Below, piece after piece: positions 8,501 through 9,274 of a stretch of 9,274 nucleotides of DNA (position 1 is the stretch's first letter; each line of letters begins with the position of its first letter). Below the pieces are notes generated by a model. That model saw only the letters and a list, made by a program, of their open reading frames with translations. It was not told where the DNA came from and made no database searches. The DNA comes from an uncultured Collinsella sp. (lineage in GTDB: Bacteria > Actinomycetota > Coriobacteriia > Coriobacteriales > Coriobacteriaceae), in NCBI GenBank assembly GCA_902493915.1, contig CABUQY010000062.1, positions 1 to 9,274 of the forward strand. Direction: 5' to 3'. The position numbers were made by a program, and so were the translations under genes.

Positions 8501-8845
8501 GTCAAGTGGCGTGGTGACTGTCACGGTTGAATTAGACGTCGAGGACATCGCCGAAAGCGTGGTCAAAAAGTCCGACTCTTCGTTTTCCCCGGTTGCCTTG
8601 ACCGTCTTATCGGTCCAGATTCGGCCGACGTTTTGGGTCGTTACCTTATTGCCGCCGTGGCCTGCCGCCCAGATTTCCCAGCGTCCGCTGGTATCGGGGT
8701 CGACGACCTTTCCGGTCATTATCGGTCCGTCCATTCCCGTGCTGGACCTGGCGTTGGCCTCGGGCAGCATGGCGAATGCTGCGGCTGGCAACACCAGCAC
8801 TACGGCCAGTATCACCGCCAAGAGACCCCTCGTGTACTTACTCAT
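2576..8845 (-). CDS. Giant LPXTG surface adhesin: VWA domain plus ten Spy0128/FctA-like isopeptide domains
   Basis: The 2089-residue product is a secreted, cell-wall-anchored, stalk-like protein. A signal peptide occupies about 1-32. A VWA domain at about 112-360 has a complete MIDAS: Asp121, Ser123 and Ser125 in DASGSM, Thr227 in GATRAD and Asp255 in FFTDGKP. It is therefore likely to bind a host or cell-surface ligand through a divalent metal. Residues 365-690 are an extended region I cannot assign. Ten Spy0128/FctA-like pilin domains fill about 693-2028. They are followed by a Pro/Thr stalk, LPTTG (2057-2061), a hydrophobic segment and the tail RKR, which is a classic sortase sorting signal. 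VWA at the tip on stacked isopeptide domains resembles the logic of pilus-tip adhesins such as RrgA. I see only two cysteines (206 and 564). The ATG at 8845 is set by AAGGGAG five bases upstream and by the signal peptide. No sortase or partner pilin lies in the window, so anchoring must depend on a sortase encoded elsewhere. The exact ligand is unknown. Confidence 0.95.
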   Translation of the reverse strand: MSKYTRGLLAVILAVVLVLPAAAFAMLPEANARSSTGMDGPIMTGKVVDPDTSGRWEIWAAGHGGNKVTTQNVGRIWTDKTVKATGENEESDFLTTLSAMSSTSNSTVTVTTPLDIVMVLDASGSMDDPMGGGDRTKRIDALKSAANSFINTIAKQNEAIEGVDRQHRVAIVKFAGDKTDEVGNDTYYQGQYKYNHSQVMKGLTDCSGGNVKALKDTVAGIKPSGATRADYGLELAGDITSGRADAKKIVVFFTDGKPTSYSEFDSGVADAAVTAAKNMKDSKATVYTIGIFSGADPAADPSKKGTSDVNKFMHAVSSNYPDATSYASDELGTRAENSDYYKSATNAEELKKVFDDISQAITSEPPYPTEIHKGYDETKSGYITFTDELGDFMQVDGFTEVVINGMSFTKASKTVNKETNTDTYEFSGKAKDLLITVQRAGDDNPRKGDIVTVNIPASLIPLSHFKTVDGKLSVDNVKPIQVKYASSVKSAALDNLFTPEKVAGLKNYIEHNTTVVDGTKTVSFYANKWSGGALGDTVATFEPADTNRYYYFQKQTPIYADKDCTQPAKNSLADTGTYYYKDEFEERGSNGEAKPATAVIEFVGGDAAKFDGALVADEDGNLSFSVGTARLAFIDELHTTKGSVGGNSTGTATDVLNPKWNNVSAKATATHVNSYLGNNGKISFAYDMTPAMVNTKASFGLTKVLKGRDWTNADAFEFGLTSESGAPMPAARTATVRKADLDQGKAAIDFGTIEYTEPGTYVYKVSEKHAGTTIDGIAYSKNVAEITVTVAPDKKGELSAGVKVTSGETEFKNVYATNPVESSVTDQITVTKSLTGRDLTADEFSFELLEIIDKEVKPVETVKNAADGKVTFSAIKYTEIGQHTYKLHEVKGNAGGIDYDDAVYTIVTTIADNGKGQLVATHELKDAKDVKSIEFKNAYTTNATEASLAGIKNLQVDDALTPADITGKFTFTVTGEEGAPMPASTSVHNDVDGKVDFGKIAFTLDDLNKALGEKPEKREHTFTYTVTESGEVAGVTNDAKLSRKVSFTVTDDGKGNLSVSRKPDGDVAFTFTNTYNVTPVETSVTDQITANKVLTGRNLMDSEFSFELVEGDKVVATGKNDAEGKITMGAVKYDKAGKHTYTLREANGGTTSKGITYSDAEYTIETTITDNGDGTLKAEHVLKDAKTATFKNTYSVTPTDADLDFDLSKAIDGREWTDGDEFGFTITAPDGAPLPDPATVTVSKHDAKDGIAAIKFGKIRYTAAGTYKYEIRENAGNTVGMTYDSHVATAEVTVTEDGEGKLTANVTKKENGRFTNTYRTELNYTAAGGLWLSKYLDGRPMTEGQFTFTVTPADEASANALGLLPGANNFKSPATAEATVGLIDILAGHEVKFTQADAGKTFKYTVAEKNDGQPGYTYDDAVRTVTIAIADDTAGTLTATTTVSGGPEGTHETVHKSGENKVEKALVPFHNSYSATTNTPGGTAAQVVATKTLTGRPMADGEFWFGIAYQGELVAYENLKPNIGGHVSFDTLHYDTKMLANLEAAGLAYRTDKDGKLAWTINYTAYEDLFGLPNGVSATTWSFGFKVIVVDNGDGTLTATVDYGGVEPLFENVYGAEAVDAALTGTKKLQAAEGLTPADITGKFTFTVTADEAGAPMPERTTATNDAAGNVGFGKIHFTLEDLNRALGVTTDASDDASSDAEANTGEAEVDADAAETDESNDESDPATPTAPRSHTFTYTVTESGSVPGVTNDPNVTRKVSYTVTDDGAGHLSVVRNGDDGADFTFTNTYVVAPTDSSVTDQVKTVKRLTGRDLATGEFTFELLEDGVVVASGTNDANGNVTLSPIHYEAPGTHTYTLREARPNALSLYKGVTYDGTTYTVVTTVSDNGDGTLAATHKLEGTTESAGFTNKYHAMPTQVSIGAIKVLEGRELKKDEFSFKLVGEDIESTVTNDADGKINFDKLEYDEPGTYVYTVSEVKGDEAGMTYDKSVFTATVNVVDDGEGNLKANVAFTKGDKSVEGIVFNNTYKKPETPVPTPDPGTPKTVTNIVKTVKGFLPTTGDQQAAALLMAFVIAMAGVGALVWGIRKR
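2663..2677 (-). other. LPTTG cell-wall sorting motif
   Basis: The five codons for Leu-Pro-Thr-Thr-Gly (residues 2057-2061) precede a roughly 22-residue hydrophobic stretch and a final RKR. This order defines a sortase substrate: cleavage between Thr and Gly would link the protein to peptidoglycan or to a pilus. The upstream Pro/Thr-rich segment (about 2030-2045) is a typical wall-spanning linker. Confidence 0.95.
2762..6769 (-). repeat. Array of ten Spy0128/FctA-like domains (residues 693-2028)
   Basis: Each unit has an opening Lys in a K-x-L-x-G-R or related strand, a Y-x-x-x-E strand and a closing F-x-N-x-Y strand. These are the elements of an intramolecular Lys-Asn isopeptide bond with a catalytic Glu. 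The Lys/Glu/Asn triads I read are 703/767/813, 832/889/937, 952/1028/1073, 1092/1145/1192, 1209/1273/1316, 1334/1408/1471, 1491/1567/1612, 1627/1743/1788, 1807/1860/1910 and 1925/1977/2026. All ten are complete; unit 7 is the most divergent (YTAYE in the Glu strand). Units 8-9 are close copies of units 3-4. The bonds would make the stalk resistant to stretching and proteases; this is known for the family and not shown here. Confidence 0.85.
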
Positions 8846-8850
8846 CGCGT

Positions 8851-8857
8851 CTCCCTT
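8851..8857 (-). promoter_or_regulatory. Ribosome binding site of the adhesin gene
   Basis: On the - strand AAGGGAG lies five bases before the ATG at 8845. It is a strong Shine-Dalgarno match at near-optimal spacing and confirms the start codon. Confidence 0.8.
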
Positions 8858-8862
8858 CTCAC

Positions 8863-8977
8863 TGTCTCAAACCTTGCATCAGCCTAAAGTTATGAAATGA
8901 GACACAATTAGGGCAGGTGACACACGTTCCAGATTTGATTTTGGGCGTGAGACAAATGTCTCACCGAAGTTGAGACA
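8863..8977. promoter_or_regulatory. Array of five TGTCTCA/TGAGACA motifs upstream of the adhesin
   Basis: The heptamer occurs at 8863-8869 (TGTCTCA), 8898-8904, 8948-8954 (both TGAGACA), 8957-8963 (TGTCTCA) and 8971-8977 (TGAGACA). The third and fourth copies form a perfect dyad, GTGAGACAAATGTCTCAC, at 8947-8964. A degenerate half-site, GTGACACAC, lies at 8917-8925. Repeated sites with both orientations and one full palindrome are what a dimeric regulator with cooperative binding would need. The copies nearest the gene sit over the likely promoter and leader, which suggests repression; the distal ones could be activating or auxiliary. The cognate regulator is unknown. Confidence 0.6.
8881..8907 (-). 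promoter_or_regulatory. Tentative adhesin promoter
   Basis: On the - strand TTGTGT (8902-8907) and TAGGCT (8881-8886) are separated by 15 bases. They could serve as -35 and -10 boxes, giving a start near 8874 and a leader of about 28 bases. Both boxes are poor matches and the spacing is short, so the promoter may need an activator or lie elsewhere. A TGAGACA motif (8898-8904) overlaps the putative -35 region, and another (8863-8869) would lie just after the start. Confidence 0.25.
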
Positions 8978-8998
8978 CGAAAGTTTTCGCAGGAAAAC
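8978..8998. repeat. Overlapping small palindromes beside the operator array
   Basis: CGAAAGTTTTCG (8978-8989) is a 5-bp dyad with a GT centre. GTTTTC (8983-8988) also pairs with GAAAAC (8993-8998) around GCAG. The two stems share bases and exclude each other. They abut the last TGAGACA copy and could be a second protein site or a small hairpin. Confidence 0.35.
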
Positions 8999-9022
8999 GG
9001 GTGCGACTCGGAGCCAACAGGT

Positions 9023-9156
9023 CAAAATGATCCGTTTTCCTCCGTCCCCGGGGGATCAGTTGGTAACGCTCGCCACGAAATCGGGCCATCTACTACGTTT
9101 GACTCGATACCCCGACCATAGCCGCTTTTCATGAAAAACCGCAAGCGTTCTACCTG
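9023..9156. repeat. Repeat C: truncated direct copy of repeat B
   Basis: Bases 9023-9110 align without gaps to 2237-2324 in the same orientation, with 80 of 88 positions identical by my count. The similarity continues with small gaps to CGTTCTACCTGC, ending at 9156 (against 2372 in B). C therefore keeps the conserved box (TGATCC 9028-9033, GGATCA 9053-9058) and the left arm. It stops just past the hairpin apex, and the complementary right arm seen in B is absent. It is a half-element that cannot fold into the long hairpin. Confidence 0.8.
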
Positions 9157-9274
9157 CACTGATAATTGTTCTCGGGGGAAGCGGGCACTGCGGGGCGCGG
9201 CAACGGCGCGCGATTTCCGCGTCGCAGCGCTACCCTGATGCTGAATGCCGGGACGATGACCCACTGACCTGCTG
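9157..9274. other. Right-edge segment, no assignable gene
   Basis: This 118-base GC-rich end is open in more than one frame. On the - strand a reading entering from the edge and stopping at 9150-9152 gives a plausible C-terminus (it includes QWVIVPAFSIRVALRRG), and its stop codon would be supplied by repeat C. On the + strand a reading beginning LIIVLGGSGHCG is also open to the edge. Neither can be assigned to a family, and both could be chance. If the - strand reading is real, an upstream gene was truncated or extended by the repeat. Confidence 0.15.

Noticed and set aside
9022..9264. 80-codon - strand open frame at the right edge
   Set aside because: More than half lies within repeat C, and the frame shows no domain. 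The alternative frame ending at 9150 is at least as plausible.

Overview
The window looks like a chromosomal stretch from a high-GC Gram-positive gut actinobacterium of the class Coriobacteriia, most likely a Collinsella relative. That placement is an inference. It rests on the GC-rich codon use, a membrane histidine kinase of the HisKA_3 type, and above all a giant VWA plus Spy0128/FctA-repeat surface protein with an LPXTG-type anchor. No rRNA, tRNA, CRISPR array, transposase or sortase gene is visible.

Layout from left to right. Positions 1-134 may hold the last codons of an unidentified upstream gene, followed by a perfect 13-bp GC-rich hairpin. Positions 208-1979 carry a two-gene two-component system on the + strand: a NarL/DesK-type sensor kinase and a LuxR/NarL-type response regulator, coupled by an ATGA overlap. 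Positions 1980-2575 are a gene-free convergent intergenic region packed with palindromes. It holds two full-length imperfect hairpin repeats of about 150-163 bp (A and B), a conserved flanking box, and two strong hairpins at the end of the large gene. Positions 2576-8845 (- strand) are a single 2089-residue cell-wall-anchored adhesin/pilin-like protein. In order it has a signal peptide, a von Willebrand A domain with an intact MIDAS, a linker region, ten Spy0128-like domains each with a Lys/Glu/Asn isopeptide triad, a Pro-rich stalk, LPTTG, a membrane segment and a basic tail. Its upstream region, 8846-9000, contains five copies of the heptamer TGTCTCA/TGAGACA, two of them forming an 18-bp palindrome. 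Positions 9023-9156 hold a third, half-length copy (C) of the hairpin repeat.

The most unusual combined picture is that the adhesin gene and its whole putative control region lie between two direct copies of the same interspersed repeat (B and C, 80/88 identical over the best block). The start of the gene is covered by a dense array of one heptamer motif. Together these suggest a surface-protein cassette under dedicated transcriptional control and possibly subject to recombinational gain or loss. The convergent two-component system could sense envelope or environmental signals, but nothing in the sequence ties it directly to the adhesin.
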